Source: Sclerodactyla briareus
Taxonomy: Eukaryota; Echinodermata; Holothuroidea; Dendrochirotida; Sclerodactylidae
Direction: 5' to 3'
NCBI GenBank assembly: GCA_026419785.1
Contig: JAODTK010005669.1
Span: forward strand, 1 to 64,000
DNA: 64,000 nucleotides
Notes under the pieces: model-generated
The model's input: only the letters and a program-made list of their open reading frames with translations
What the model was told of the DNA's origin: nothing
The model's database searches: none
Program-made: the position numbers and the translations under genes
Shown here: positions 47,742 to 59,380 of the stretch, piece after piece
Position numbering within the stretch: the stretch's first letter is position 1
Layout: each line of letters opens with the position of its first letter

Positions 47742-47853
47742 ATGAATTCCGTTGGTCCTATCAGGCCTTGGTGGTTGCCACCGTGTTGTTGGCGAGTGTG
47801 CAGTGGTCGGCCGCGATTGAACTATTCCGCGATTATCTCGGCAATACCCTAGC
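47742..47853 (+). CDS. Candidate first exon of a secreted protein
   Basis: An ATG in good context (TCAAG-ATG-AATTCC) is followed by a few codons (MNSVG) and then, one base out of frame, by a textbook hydrophobic core ALVVATVLLASVQWSAA and the start of the mature part IELFRDYLGNTLA, ending at a donor (GC/GTGAGT at 47854). Together with the TATA box this has the layout of a short first exon encoding a signal peptide. A missing base near 47763 (AGGCC) would restore the frame; as written the ATG frame stops at TAG 47850-47852. An in-frame upstream ATG at 47712 also exists. I could not find the next exon, and the mature start is not a family I recognise. The alternatives are a decayed gene or coincidence. 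Confidence 0.45.
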
Positions 47854-48339
47854 GTGAGTACCATTGCTGTATTCTCACTTGTCATTCATTCTTCCCTGGT
47901 TTTCTATACTCAACCAAGTTTCGTCAACTTGACACCCATTAGTATAACTAACGACTGCCCTTTTTTCTTCTACATACTCTTTTTCTTATACATTCGCTTG
48001 TACACCCCTTTTCCTTAAGAACGAAATTACGTCTTCCGAATAAAAATGGATATCGAATTTATGCAATACTAACTATCCTCGCGCATAGTGTACCATCGTT
48101 GCCGTTCGCATTTTAATTTCATTTCAGGGTTTCCTTTCTATATCATTCTCAAACAAGTTCCATTTCTTGACATTCCATGAATTAGCAATTAATTAACCCC
48201 CTGCCCATTTTTTCGCATATATTCCCGCCTATAGACACTTCTTGTGAGTGAAATACATGCAAATGAAAGTTTCACCCAATTTATTACATCTGACACCACT
48301 TTCTTCATGAATATTGAACTCGAAAATATGATAACTCAC
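47854..48339. other. Downstream of the candidate exon, presumably intron
   Basis: It is pyrimidine-rich in places (TTTTTTCTTC, TTCCTTTCTATATC) with no supported second exon. Confidence 0.3.
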
Positions 48340-48705
48340 ATCCGTACTAGCCGACGTCCCAGTGGCCAACTTAAGGTATTCCATAGATTCGTATGCGTAT
48401 TTAAAATCGCCAATTACGTGAACTGAGCGGAGGCTAGATGATATTGGTTCCCGGAAGCCAAAATTTATGATGAAGGCAAACCGACGCTGAAAAGACGGAA
48501 TAAGCGCATGTACCATGCGTTGCGGATGCGTATCACCGAGAATGAAGTCTATGGAATATCTTCCTTAAAAATCCAAGCAACGAAAATATCATGGGCTGCT
48601 GCCTTGTATAGTCCGTTTTCGTGTTTCGTAATTGGTGATTTTCACATTCACCTGGATACGCATACCATCTATCGAATCCCGCCTTAGGTTCCGAGAGATA
48701 AATCC
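48340..48705. repeat. Dispersed repeat, copy 2
   Basis: Same-orientation partner of 2040-2475, with the shared blocks listed there. If the candidate gene at 47.7 kb is real, this repeat lies in its intron or 3' flank. Confidence 0.65.
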
Positions 48706-51700
48706 CATCACATTTGGAATACTTGCTCATGCATATGAAACAATTTACTCAGCAAACCAACCCACTGTCGATGTTTTGCCGCAGATAATATTCGCGTAGT
48801 GGGTCCGGGATCGACTTTGGTTGGTATAGAGTGGTGTTATGGCATGTTATTACAGTTTCAAATTTTTCACTTAAAAACAAGGAGTACGGATATATATGAT
48901 CCGCTGTGGAAAAATGAGTGGGTAGCTTTTTACCATCCATTGATTTCACATAATTAACATCCTCGTCAGGTAACATTGTTGTGTATAACCTTCACTAACA
49001 GACAACTTTTCCAGATCAACAATCATGACATATTGAATTCATCCTCACAGATGAATATACTAATCAATTGATTATACTGACTATCTTTTCCCCACTGGGT
49101 TTTTAGAGATGGACTTTTCAATTTCAAGAGAAATCTAAAATGATGGTCAAATTCGTTAATATTAGGAAACTTTCTTTCCCAGTTTTGCCTTTGAAACATG
49201 GTAAATTTCTACGTAGATCACGAATTGTATGGATGCTTTTCGCAATTGCTTATGCCCAGAAAACACTTCCTCTCTGAAAATAAAACTCATGTATCATATA
49301 CTTAGCTTCTACATCTAAAATAAGATGACGTGAATATGACAGTCCCAAAAGACATGTTCTATTGTTTCTTGGCAATTTGACAAAAACACAAGAGGACATT
49401 CGCGTGGTATCTTGACCATGGTTCGAATTGCGCACTGTTTGGTGACGTGAATCCCAACCCTGATGTACTTATTCCATAACTATTAAATAAATAGTGAATC
49501 GTTTCACTGTGATTAACGTAGTTCACATCCACTCCAGCGAATCATTGATGTCGTCGCTTTTGAATGAAATAGGTTTTATGCAACTGGGAACAGCCGAACA
49601 CCGCGGGAGTTGTAGCATCTTACTCATTAAACCAATGTAATTCAATAATAGGAGCTGTAATGAAACCTGGTGCAGGAACCATTACCCGCAAAAAAAAGCA
49701 GGAAATATCCGTCTGAGGTAGGATTCCCAGTTCCCCTATTGACTACCACTCGTGTGAATTTTTATATTACAAAGGATGAAATAGCAATGAACCTATGATT
49801 CCGACAATTTATCTCCTCCAAATGATACGTTCCCTTTTCACTTATTTCTAAATTTTATGACTCGACCTGGTATCTCATAATTTGTTGATATGAATTCTTA
49901 TCCGTAATTTTGCTTTCCGGATTCCTATGTACCTCCGCAAATATTCGACAACGCGCCGGTATGCGTCGAATTACTCGTTCCTGGAATTTGCGTCCCGTTT
50001 TGCTCCATTCAGTGCTATCCGAAACCGTGTCACCGATCAAGTAAGGCACTGACCGAAAATCAAGTTAGGGCATCGTCCTAAAAAACAAACTCTATATTGA
50101 CTGTATGATATGAGCGCTGTTCTGAAATATACGTCACATCCATTCAAAACTTAATCGATTCCACTAACCCTGATCTCAGATTTTGTAGATATGACGTCCA
50201 CAATCCATGACATTCTGATTGATCCATATTTCTTGTCTCAGGATTTTGGCCCAATATAGGCCTATCAGCCGCCAGAATCTGGAATAAGGAGAGCGGACGA
50301 TTTTGAATTTTTGACGATGCGACCGTAGTTTAATATCTAGAAAGCAAGAAAATCGTTCTCGTTTAAATTGCCGAAGACATCACAGTATGGACATCGTAAT
50401 AAAACATGAAAGATGACTGCGGTAAGCCCTCAGTTATGTGGCGAGGTATTGCAGTCTTACCTCCAATTCCGAATCAACCTCCAAGTTCTCATTCACTGTA
50501 AACAGGGACGCCACACCCCGTCTACTACTCCGACTCCATCTATGGTGTCAATTTAATATTAAGCTCAGCCAGAGGGCTATACTTTTGATGATGCTCCCCC
50601 GCTCAGGGACATCTCACGCATATATACGCCACATATACACGCTCGTACGAAGAGCCTTGTGTAATGACCACAGTCTTTCAGCCAATATACGTACTTCATC
50701 ACGAAGCTCACACTAAAGACGGTATCGTACTTACTATTATTCTTCATCCTTCAATGGGGCGATTCTTGGGAGAATCAGGCGGCTAGTTCAATTATTGCTC
50801 TCTGGGAAAACACTCATAACTAATGAAATGAAGGAGATACTCTATTTTCTTTAAGAGCTCAAAATTGCGCCCGTAGCGTACGCCGGATTTGTCAGGGGGG
50901 GGGGGGGGGGGTTGAGGTCGGAACCCATGGGAAGTGAGCCCTCATAGATGGCCTCACCCTCTCTATTGGCATATAAGTACATTTATGGGCCCCTAGACTC
51001 ATGCTGCTGCAATATTCGCTAGATAACAGCTACAAAAACGTCTACTGGACTGCAAAAACTTGTGTCAAAACTTTATTGATCAAGAGGTCATGGCGGGGTT
51101 CTACCCCCCCCCCCCCCCACCCCCCCCCCCCCCCCCACGTGCGTACGGCCACTCATGAGCCACACTCAGGGATTTTAGCCGCAACCATCCACAAGAAAGT
51201 TGGAGAGGGGGCAGTCCAGCTCAATGGAGTACATGAAAATAACATCGCGTCAAAAGTAACTGTTTGACGATATTTTGGCTCCCTTATCTCTATTTTAGAT
51301 TACTAATAATGATCAGTTTTTTAGGATGAATGTAATGCCTAGATATATGGGAATTATTCGACGCTGTTGGCTATGCGGATGGATGCGAAGATGCAGTGTT
51401 CATATGTATAGCACTGACGGACTAAGCGACAAACGATATCTGTCACGATGAGAAAATCGTCCTATCGTGGTTCGATATCCATGACTTTTATCGTCTATCG
51501 CAGTTCGATATCAATTGCAGTACCACCGTCCAAATGTTATATCAAAGTAAAAACTGATGAACTGCGTGCCGGTTTCTCGTCGTGAGGTCACGAAATCACG
51601 GGCGTTGCGAGACGATAATGGAAGAAGAAACAAAAGCTGTCCAATACCTAATATCGCTTGATGTCATCGTCACCAATGAGAAGAGTAAAGACCACACTTT

Positions 51701-54700
51701 AGGAACTTCCACTATTGACTATCACTTAACCCTGATCCGTAACCAGCTTCTAAACTTAACCAAAGTGACACGTAAACCAGTATAAGCCAACATCAGCTAG
51801 TTCAGAGCACATATCACTAGATTGAAAACGATAAAAGAACTAAACGATTAACTTAAGAGTTAAGAGTCGACACCGAAGCACCAACACCATTAAGGTGAAG
51901 CCATCCCAGCAAAAAGATCCTACTTCCCACAAACACATGTAATATCCACCCTTCTCGTCACACTCCACCTCCAACCACTTGTTCAGACGACCAACTATCG
52001 TCCTTTCGTTAGCTCGACTGTAAAACTGTGTCGGTACGCAAATGTCGCAATCCGCCAGCAGTCTCAGACTACATAATCAGTTCTCTCAAATGAGAGTCAC
52101 TTCTGAGGCTTACGTCCTTACCTCGACAACATTACCTCCTTGACTTGACTGAGTTGTCCTCTACTAGCACAGGTTGAAAGACAGGATTCGCTTTGACTTG
52201 CCAACTCTGCCCCCCCCCCCCCCAATTCCGCGATCAACATACCTGATAATAGGAATTCATTTTGAGTAACACTTCCCTCTAACGTACTCCTCCTCCCTAC
52301 GCATTACTACCAGTGTAACTACCATCCCTGTGAGCATGCACGTCCCTGTCGAGCTTATCCTCTTCCTCCAGACGGACATCCGGCAACGCACTCTCAAACG
52401 GACTCTCTGAACTACCTCTTCAACTGAAGCGCACTGAAAGAATTACATACAAGACTGTGATCACCCTTTGTTATATTACCTCGATCTACAATACCTCCCA
52501 GAACACGCTCCCACTAACGCCCATGCTCCCTATACAATCGCTCCCACTTCGATCCCGGTTTACGATAGTCCACCCACATTTTCATCCCGGCAGGAGCACA
52601 GGCCATATCGTGGTTTGTACCCGCGTGAGACCACTATTTGAGTTATCATGCTACATCCCGCATCCGTACTCAAAGAGTCCTCGACGACCGTGTTCGCCTG
52701 TATCTAGTTTCTGGCCTGAAAAATTGAAATAGAGACTACCCCGATACGCCCAACGTCCACTTAAGTTGAATCCCTTGAGTCGCTCAACATACCCAATGAG
52801 AATACCACACACGTTCATAAGGCCCATGTTCCTCCAGATGAAGCGACGAAACGTGGACTTGGTGAGGGAGGAGTTCCTGAGAGATGGTAACCTGAAGTGC
52901 GGCCGACACACGTTCAATAGAACGCCAACGTCGCGCAAACTTGGCGGAGTACCGGACGAAGCGAGGAGGAGATTGCGTAGAAGCCTTTTGGAGGAGGAGG
53001 ATGAGGATGAGGACGTGGAGTGTTCTGCTCATGTACAAGTCATGTTAGCATTCCACTCTAAAATGTTGGGTTACACATACCCCCGGGCAATTGTCTCACC
53101 CAGTCTGGGTAATATTTTACCCATTTTGCGGAACTTGTTCACCCGCGCGGGGTTGTAATAAAACAAATTGCCATAGAGTGCAGGTGATGATTATAATACA
53201 ACATGTTTTAGCCGGGAGAGCGGTTTTAAGGCGGTACTAGTGACAATTGCAAGACAAACTAGCCGGGTTCACGTTCCAGCATAGGACCGGACAGTTCCCG
53301 AATTTTCCTCCAGGTGGATGACTTGGTCTTCACTGCCTAGTTCCACTATAATCCAGAGGAACTTACGGGCGTCATATGATATTATTTAGCACGGTCCAAA
53401 AAATACCAAGTACCTACATCCCTATATCCAAATACATTGGAGAGAACGTGTGTGTTTAAAAATTTTACTTGACCCGAGCCGACAGGGATTAATGTGAGTC
53501 AGCAAGCAGGAGCATGAGAGTATATCAATTAAGGAGGTTATAATTGTCAGGGTGTGTGCCAGTATATCAAATAAGAGTTAGAATGCAGTGCAACTGTCGA
53601 AAAGCGACGACGGCGTTTGCTAACGCAAGGGGGGAGAAATCGCCCTAGGGGCGACTTTGATATTGCAAACATGCCAGGATGTAGGGAATATAGTCGGCAA
53701 AACAAACGACCAATAAAACTCTAGTCTGCAAGATGTCTGTATGCTTTTTAGTTCGACTATGAGAAAGAAAAAAAAAAGAAAAAAAACAGACTCCCTAATG
53801 AAATATATAAGAAGGCGGAAGGTGGCATAGCTTAGACAAAAATAAAGTAGTCAGGCAAAACGAAGTTCATACGACTTTTTACCATAGAACGCGACTTTCG
53901 TAAGGATGTTAGGACCTTTTGAAGTTTGCCATGTGGATTGCACAAGATCGAAAAGGCGTCCCATCGCAGCATAATAAATGGTGCCATACCTCTGCAATCT
54001 ACCGCGAGTATTATCGTTTCTATTGATGTGTACATTTATTCACTTTGGAAATTGAAAAGCCTTTGAGGCAGGATCGATGCTGTCACCACTTTGGAAACAA
54101 ACCAATCATCACTATCGGATGTTTTTGGGTTGTTTATGGGGAAAAATCCGTAAAGTTTGTCTTCGTCAGGGTGTTTTCGAAAGATTGTGCACACTGTCCG
54201 GCACCGTTGAAGGCCTAGTGCACCTCTGACCTCTCACACAGCTTTATAATATTGTTCACTGTACAATGAATATGCTCATCAATACTCAGAGACTAAGATA
54301 TTTATGGATCGGTTCAAACGTAACAACAAGCAATATGCGAAAATAGGGACCCCCTGTTTCCATGCATGTGGACCACTGTGTGAAGGTCTATAAACTTCAC
54401 TGGGGTACATCCTATGAGATGGGGTTTGGACGCAGAATAGTTTTCCATTCTCTCGATATCACCTCTTGATCCAACGTAGTAGTTTCGGACTGTGCTTAAT
54501 TATTTTGCAGCACAAGCTTGGAAGAGGCTCTATCTTTCGCTTCTTTCGAGGAAGGAAGCAATTTTTCTCCCGAGTCTAAGCAATGTTAATTTCATATATG
54601 TGGAATAAACAAATCACCATTTTTTCCGGGGAAGGCGGGGGGGGGGCGGGGGACTATATTTCTACGCATTTGCTGAAATGTCCGGGCAAATCAGCCAGAA

Positions 54701-54734
54701 ACTAGCGACAATTCGTTCACCTCTCTTCTGCCAA
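48706..54734. other. Long stretch without supported genes
   Basis: Minus-strand frames at 48976-48749 (begins MLPDEDVNYVKSMDGKKLP) and 50049-49855 (WSKTGRKFQERVIRRIPARC) read protein-like but are unrecognised and lack splice support. G-runs lie at 50897-50912, C-runs at 51104-51135 and 52211-52223. A more GC-rich, coding-like patch at 52766-53158 carries a plus-strand frame of 130 codons with an acidic run (LLEEEDEDEDVE); its overlapping minus frame begins with a hydrophobic stretch, so the strand is undecided. Confidence 0.3.
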
Positions 54735-55145
54735 GAATTTCAGTTCATGGGGCTTTTCTCAGTTCAGTAAAGTTTTCCAGTCAGGGGAGTTTCTTCAGTC
54801 AGTGATTAGTTTCCCAGTTAGGCGGGAGTTTTCTAGTTCAGTAAAGTTTCCCAAGTTCAGGGGAGTTTCCAAGTTCAGGGGAGTGACCCAAGGGTCAGGG
54901 GAGTTACGGTCAAAACAGTTCATGGGAGTTTTCCCAGTCATGGGAGTTTTTCTCAAGTCAGAAGTTTTCCAGGTCAGGGAGTTCCAGTTCAGGTAAAGCT
55001 TCCCAGTTCGGGGGTTTCTAGTTCAGTAAAGTTTCCCAAGTTCAGGGGAGAGTTTTCCAAGTTCAGGGGAGTTATCCCAGGCAGGGAGTTACGAGTTTCA
55101 ACAGTTCAGGGGATTTTTTCCAAGTTCAGGGGAGTTTCCCCGCTT
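54735..55145 (+). repeat. Minisatellite of GTTCAGGGGAGTTTTCC type
   Basis: About 18-20 imperfect units of 19-24 bp, alternating between an AGTTCAGGGGAGTTTTCCCA form and an AGTTCAGTAAAGTTTCCCA form, with occasional AGTTACGxGTTxxAACAGTT units. Seen directly. Confidence 0.9.
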
Positions 55146-58100
55146 TTCGTGCGCCTACCAGGTCCCAACTATAGTCCGTGTAACTTGATCAATATTCCGA
55201 CGATGTACACCCACGGTTGTTTTATGTTAAATGACTCCAAATATTTTGAGGCCGGAAAAACAGGACCGGACAGAAGCGTGGCTGACGCCATGGAGTTGAT
55301 ACATATAGGCCAATTACAGTCACAGGATCATAGATAACTCGGATTTATCCGCTCCCTCACTGGGTTCATTTGGAACACTCGACCAAGAATATTGGATTTT
55401 GTGAAGCGCATTTGGACAGTGTCCGCTGGTCGATGCTGCTGGCCCTGTGCAGTTGGAAATTGTGCGACCCGAATATCACAGACCATGAGCGCAACCACGC
55501 TGTGGTTGTGGGAGGGGGGGGTGTGTGGGGGTTACATATATGTAAATAAAAATAAAGATTATATATATATAATATATTATATTTATATAGCTATATATAG
55601 ATACAGTACTTCGGTGGTTTTTGTCAAAGGCCCTCATCCCCACTCTCCACAGGGATGTGCTCCACTGACATGCTACACAAACCTGTATAAGGAGAATGTA
55701 TATACGGTACGTCGTGCATGGTGTTGTGATGTGAGTCGTGACTTGCTTCCCTAATGGATCTTCATATCTATCAGAAATTGCGCACCATGCCGAAAGAGGA
55801 AATAGGAACAATACGCCCGGCAGGCCCGTAGTCAGGTACTCCCAATTAAATGGGCAGTGGTCTTGGCTATGGTGAGATTTCCGTTATTCATGCATTCTTC
55901 ATTCATTCAGTCATTATTCATCAGTATTTATCAAGGAAAATATGAAAGTATGTTCCATCGAATCATAATGGTTAGTCCAACATGCGAACTCAGCTATAGT
56001 AATGCTGATCTTATGGATATGAAGGAATGACTTCGACCTGATGTCACCCAACGGCAATAATTTCACTTGCAACAAAGTTTGCGACGATTCCCGCATATTA
56101 AGTTTGGCCACGAGGTAAGATGACATATTAAGTGGATAGGGGATTCAGCTGATAGGGAAACTGAAAGTTAATACATGACGATTAAGAGGTATCTTTTCAA
56201 AGTCGTAATTCATAGCGAACATTTGGTAGCTGATGTCAATTAAGCAGCTTGCAGCCGAATAGCAGAAATACACAAAACAGGACTAGATCAGTGGAATAAA
56301 AGCCTCCCAGAAAAAGGGGCATTGAGAAGCAATCACCCCTTTCACGCGTGTTTACCAGATGCCTGCAAGAGGTCATGACTGCACGCAAAGGTCACTGCGG
56401 AATGTCTGCCGCAAGGGCGTGAACGGTGATCCCGGGGAGAATATTCTTGTGAGGGACATCCTATAAAAGCCCCCCCCTCCCAAATTGCGGACTGGTGAGA
56501 TAGATCACTCACGATCAGAGGTACCGTATGCGCAATAACCCAAAGGCCACACATCTTCTAATTCGATTGCTGGAATTTGAGTTATAGAGAAAGCCAAAAA
56601 GCCAAAAATTTCGCGCTGCCGGACGATGTATTCGGGTCTTCCCTGTCGACATATACAACAGTAGGCCATGAACAATAACTTCGTCATATTATGGCAAATA
56701 TGCTTTTCTTCATCGCTCATCACAATGACTTGAATCCCAATGCCATTTCCCAAAACACTACACAAACCAATGGTCGGTGTTTCGTCCTTCTGATCTATTG
56801 TATAAACAGACGGCTTTGTCAGCCTGGGAAGATGTGCTGCTAATGATAAAAAAAAAAAAAAAAATGAAAGCTTATGCAACGAAGAACAACGGGGCAGGGG
56901 ATGGAGGTTTTTACAAATTGGGTATGACACTATAGGCGCTGATGCGGGCTAGAACAATTCTGAGACATGGAAAAAAAAATGGACAGCAAATTTAAACGGA
57001 AAAACTGATTAAAGTGTAACATTTTCTGTGTGGCCGAGTTTAATCAAATGACTGAACAATCACATGTTCCACAGACAGTGACGCCTAGCAAATTTTCGAG
57101 ACGCGGGCAACCTTAACCCGCTATGGCAGCAGAAGACTTCTGAAGAGTAGGGGTATGTATAGGAATGATGGCCACAAGAGACATTGTAAGCGTAATAAAA
57201 CTGACGCATAGGTTTTGACTGTTGTCAACCTTTAGCGATGTTGCTTAATGCCATACAGCGCGGGAATCGCCGTTCCCTGCAATCAAGGGGTTCGCTTTAA
57301 AACATAAAGTATGGTTTGCACGGCTACGCGTGAACTTGCGGTTTGACGCTCGCTTAGATGGTTTGCCAACTCATATGTGCCCCCCGCCACGCTCTATATA
57401 TTATCTAAGCCGCCCTGCTCACGGGTAGCTGAAGGCCGCGGGTGACCTGATGTTCAGGAAGTTGCGAATTCCGACCAGCTTGGGGCACTTCAATGAGGAG
57501 GGGGGGTCTAGTAGAGAGCACAGCGAGCAATAATCATGTGGCGAGAGGGTCGGGAGGTGACGTTCGGTGGATCGGTCTGAGGGAGGGTGGACGATTGATA
57601 AAAAAAGTCATCCACTTCGTTCGTTTAGTAACCTATTATTCACAGTAACATTTGCTACACTGTGTACCCCCCTTAAAATCAGGGATAGATACCCCCACAA
57701 AAAACGACATAAATGGAAGTTAAACAAGTTGAACCATATATACATCAGTATCATACATTTATTTCAATCCTGACGCCCCGCCGACCCGAGGAATTATGCA
57801 GTCCATGCCAGTTGGTGTTGTGTGTGTGTGTGTGTGTGGTGCGTGTGGGGGTGGGTGTGGTGTGCGGTGTGTGTATGTGTGGGTGTTGTATATGTGTATG
57901 TAGTGTTTAGGCTTCTTATGGGGAGTTACAGTAACTCTAGTTGCTGGTTTAGTTTGGGGGAAGAATTTTGGCCAAAATTATGAAATTTGTGAAATTTTTG
58001 GGAAAAATGTGAAAACGATAAGTCGACCCAACCCGGATGGTTGAAGCTCAAACTTGTTATGAGCACTCCTAGAATCCTTGGTTGGTCAGTCAAAGGTCAT

Positions 58101-59170
58101 ATGAGGTAAAATTGGTCAAAGTCTAACAATCCTTTTAAATCAGGCATAAGCCCAAGACTGGTTGGGTCTGATCAAGTTAAAGGTGGGACGCGTTTTCATG
58201 GGGCTACATGAACCTATTACTTTGAGAAGTAGAGCGCAGGTGAATTTTAATAAATAAATGCGGAATTGGTGACAGATTCCTAATAATCAGGAGAAATTTC
58301 CGCTGCTATAGACGATCTCAAACTCGCAGAGCATGATGAGGCTCATACTGTATGTTGTTCCTCATGATGAGCACAAGAACCTTATGTGCTTGGGTCAGCA
58401 TCAGGTTCAAGTCCACCTGAGATCACCCGAGGCCGAGGCAGGAAAATCCTTGTGGGAACCTACAAAGTACCTGGTCTGATCCGGTTCTAGAAACTTAGGT
58501 GTGTGGCTTCACTATCAAGCTGGAAGAGTGATATTACGGGCCAATTTTAGCTTGTAACACGTGAGTAAATGATCCAACCTAGACGATTTTTTTAATGCCT
58601 CGCAACTCGGTATGTGTGTTCACTAATGAGACTACATTAACTCCATTATTTCACGTAGATGAGAGTCAACCGACGTCAAAGTTTGAAAATCCTTGTTTGA
58701 AAATATAATGTAAGCCAGATTGTCTTGTCTGAAGTTGGAATGTTGACATCAAGTGATAAGTGAAAATTAGTGTGTAGTTCCTTATCAAGAGTACAGGGAC
58801 ACCTAGGACTGGTCGCAGCGATAGTATCTTTTGTGGAGAAAGGGAAATTGTCTCAGACGTGTCCTAATGGCCACTCAATGAGCTGGTACAATCTTCCCTT
58901 GGTCCTCGTGTTTGTAGCGTGTCAGAATGAGTCAAGGAGATCACTAAGCCTATTGGACTCGGATTTTTTAAAGTGATGAAATGATGCCCGGAAGAAACTC
59001 TGGGCTAGAGGATCCGGGGTGCAATATCCCTCTGTAGAAGGACTAAATTGGGTTTCCTTCAAGTTAAGACGTCACTAATGGGTATAATGACATTAGTTGT
59101 TTCTTTTTTGTGTGTTTGGTTGTTTGTTTTGTTTTAAAAGCTGCAGCAGTGTAATAACAATGAAAGACGT
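55146..59170. other. Long stretch without supported genes
   Basis: It contains an AT-rich ATATAT tract (55560-55600), an A-run (56849-56863) and a GT-rich tract (57815-57900). The segment 58040-58560 repeats words such as AAGGTCATATGAGG, GATGAGCACAAGAACC and TTCAAGTCCACCTGAG, which look like a decayed GGTCA-type repeat. The minus-strand frame 56930-56505 is unrecognised. Confidence 0.35.
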
Positions 59171-59380
59171 TCATGAATGGAGGGAAGGCAGAGATAACGA
59201 GATCGCAGACAGACTGTAAATTCGAGGCGGAGCAGCGACCATCGAGACACAGAAGTCAAAATTTGGATATTCCATGTTGACCCTAACGCCGGGTAAGTTT
59301 GCGGGGAAACATTCTTCCTCCATATACAGGGATAGTCTAGGAATGATTTCATAAGCATCACCCTGGTCATCACACATCAT
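59171..59380 (-). CDS. Unrecognised ORF or possible exon
   Basis: The minus-strand ATG frame gives 69 codons beginning MMCDDQGDAYEIIPRLSLYM and ending at a stop near 59171. The first two-thirds have a soluble, acidic, protein-like composition (EEECFPANLPGVRVNMEY), and the last third is serine/leucine-rich. No domain is recognised, and a second frame on the same strand is open for 79 codons, so chance is quite possible. Confidence 0.2.
   Translation of the reverse strand: MMCDDQGDAYEIIPRLSLYMEEECFPANLPGVRVNMEYPNFDFCVSMVAAPPRIYSLSAISLSLPSLHS

Noticed and set aside
52766-53158. 130-codon plus ORF with an acidic run, and an overlapping minus ORF that begins like a signal peptide
   Set aside because: Both features come from the same GAG/GAT-rich low-complexity stretch, and neither frame has further support. 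Kept only as a comment in the region entry.
56505-56930. 141-codon minus-strand ORF
   Set aside because: It starts in a low-complexity Phe stretch generated by an A-run, and the rest shows no motif I know.
58318-58440. tRNA-like GTTCAAGTCC word
   Set aside because: No matching A box, acceptor stem or cloverleaf could be drawn around it.
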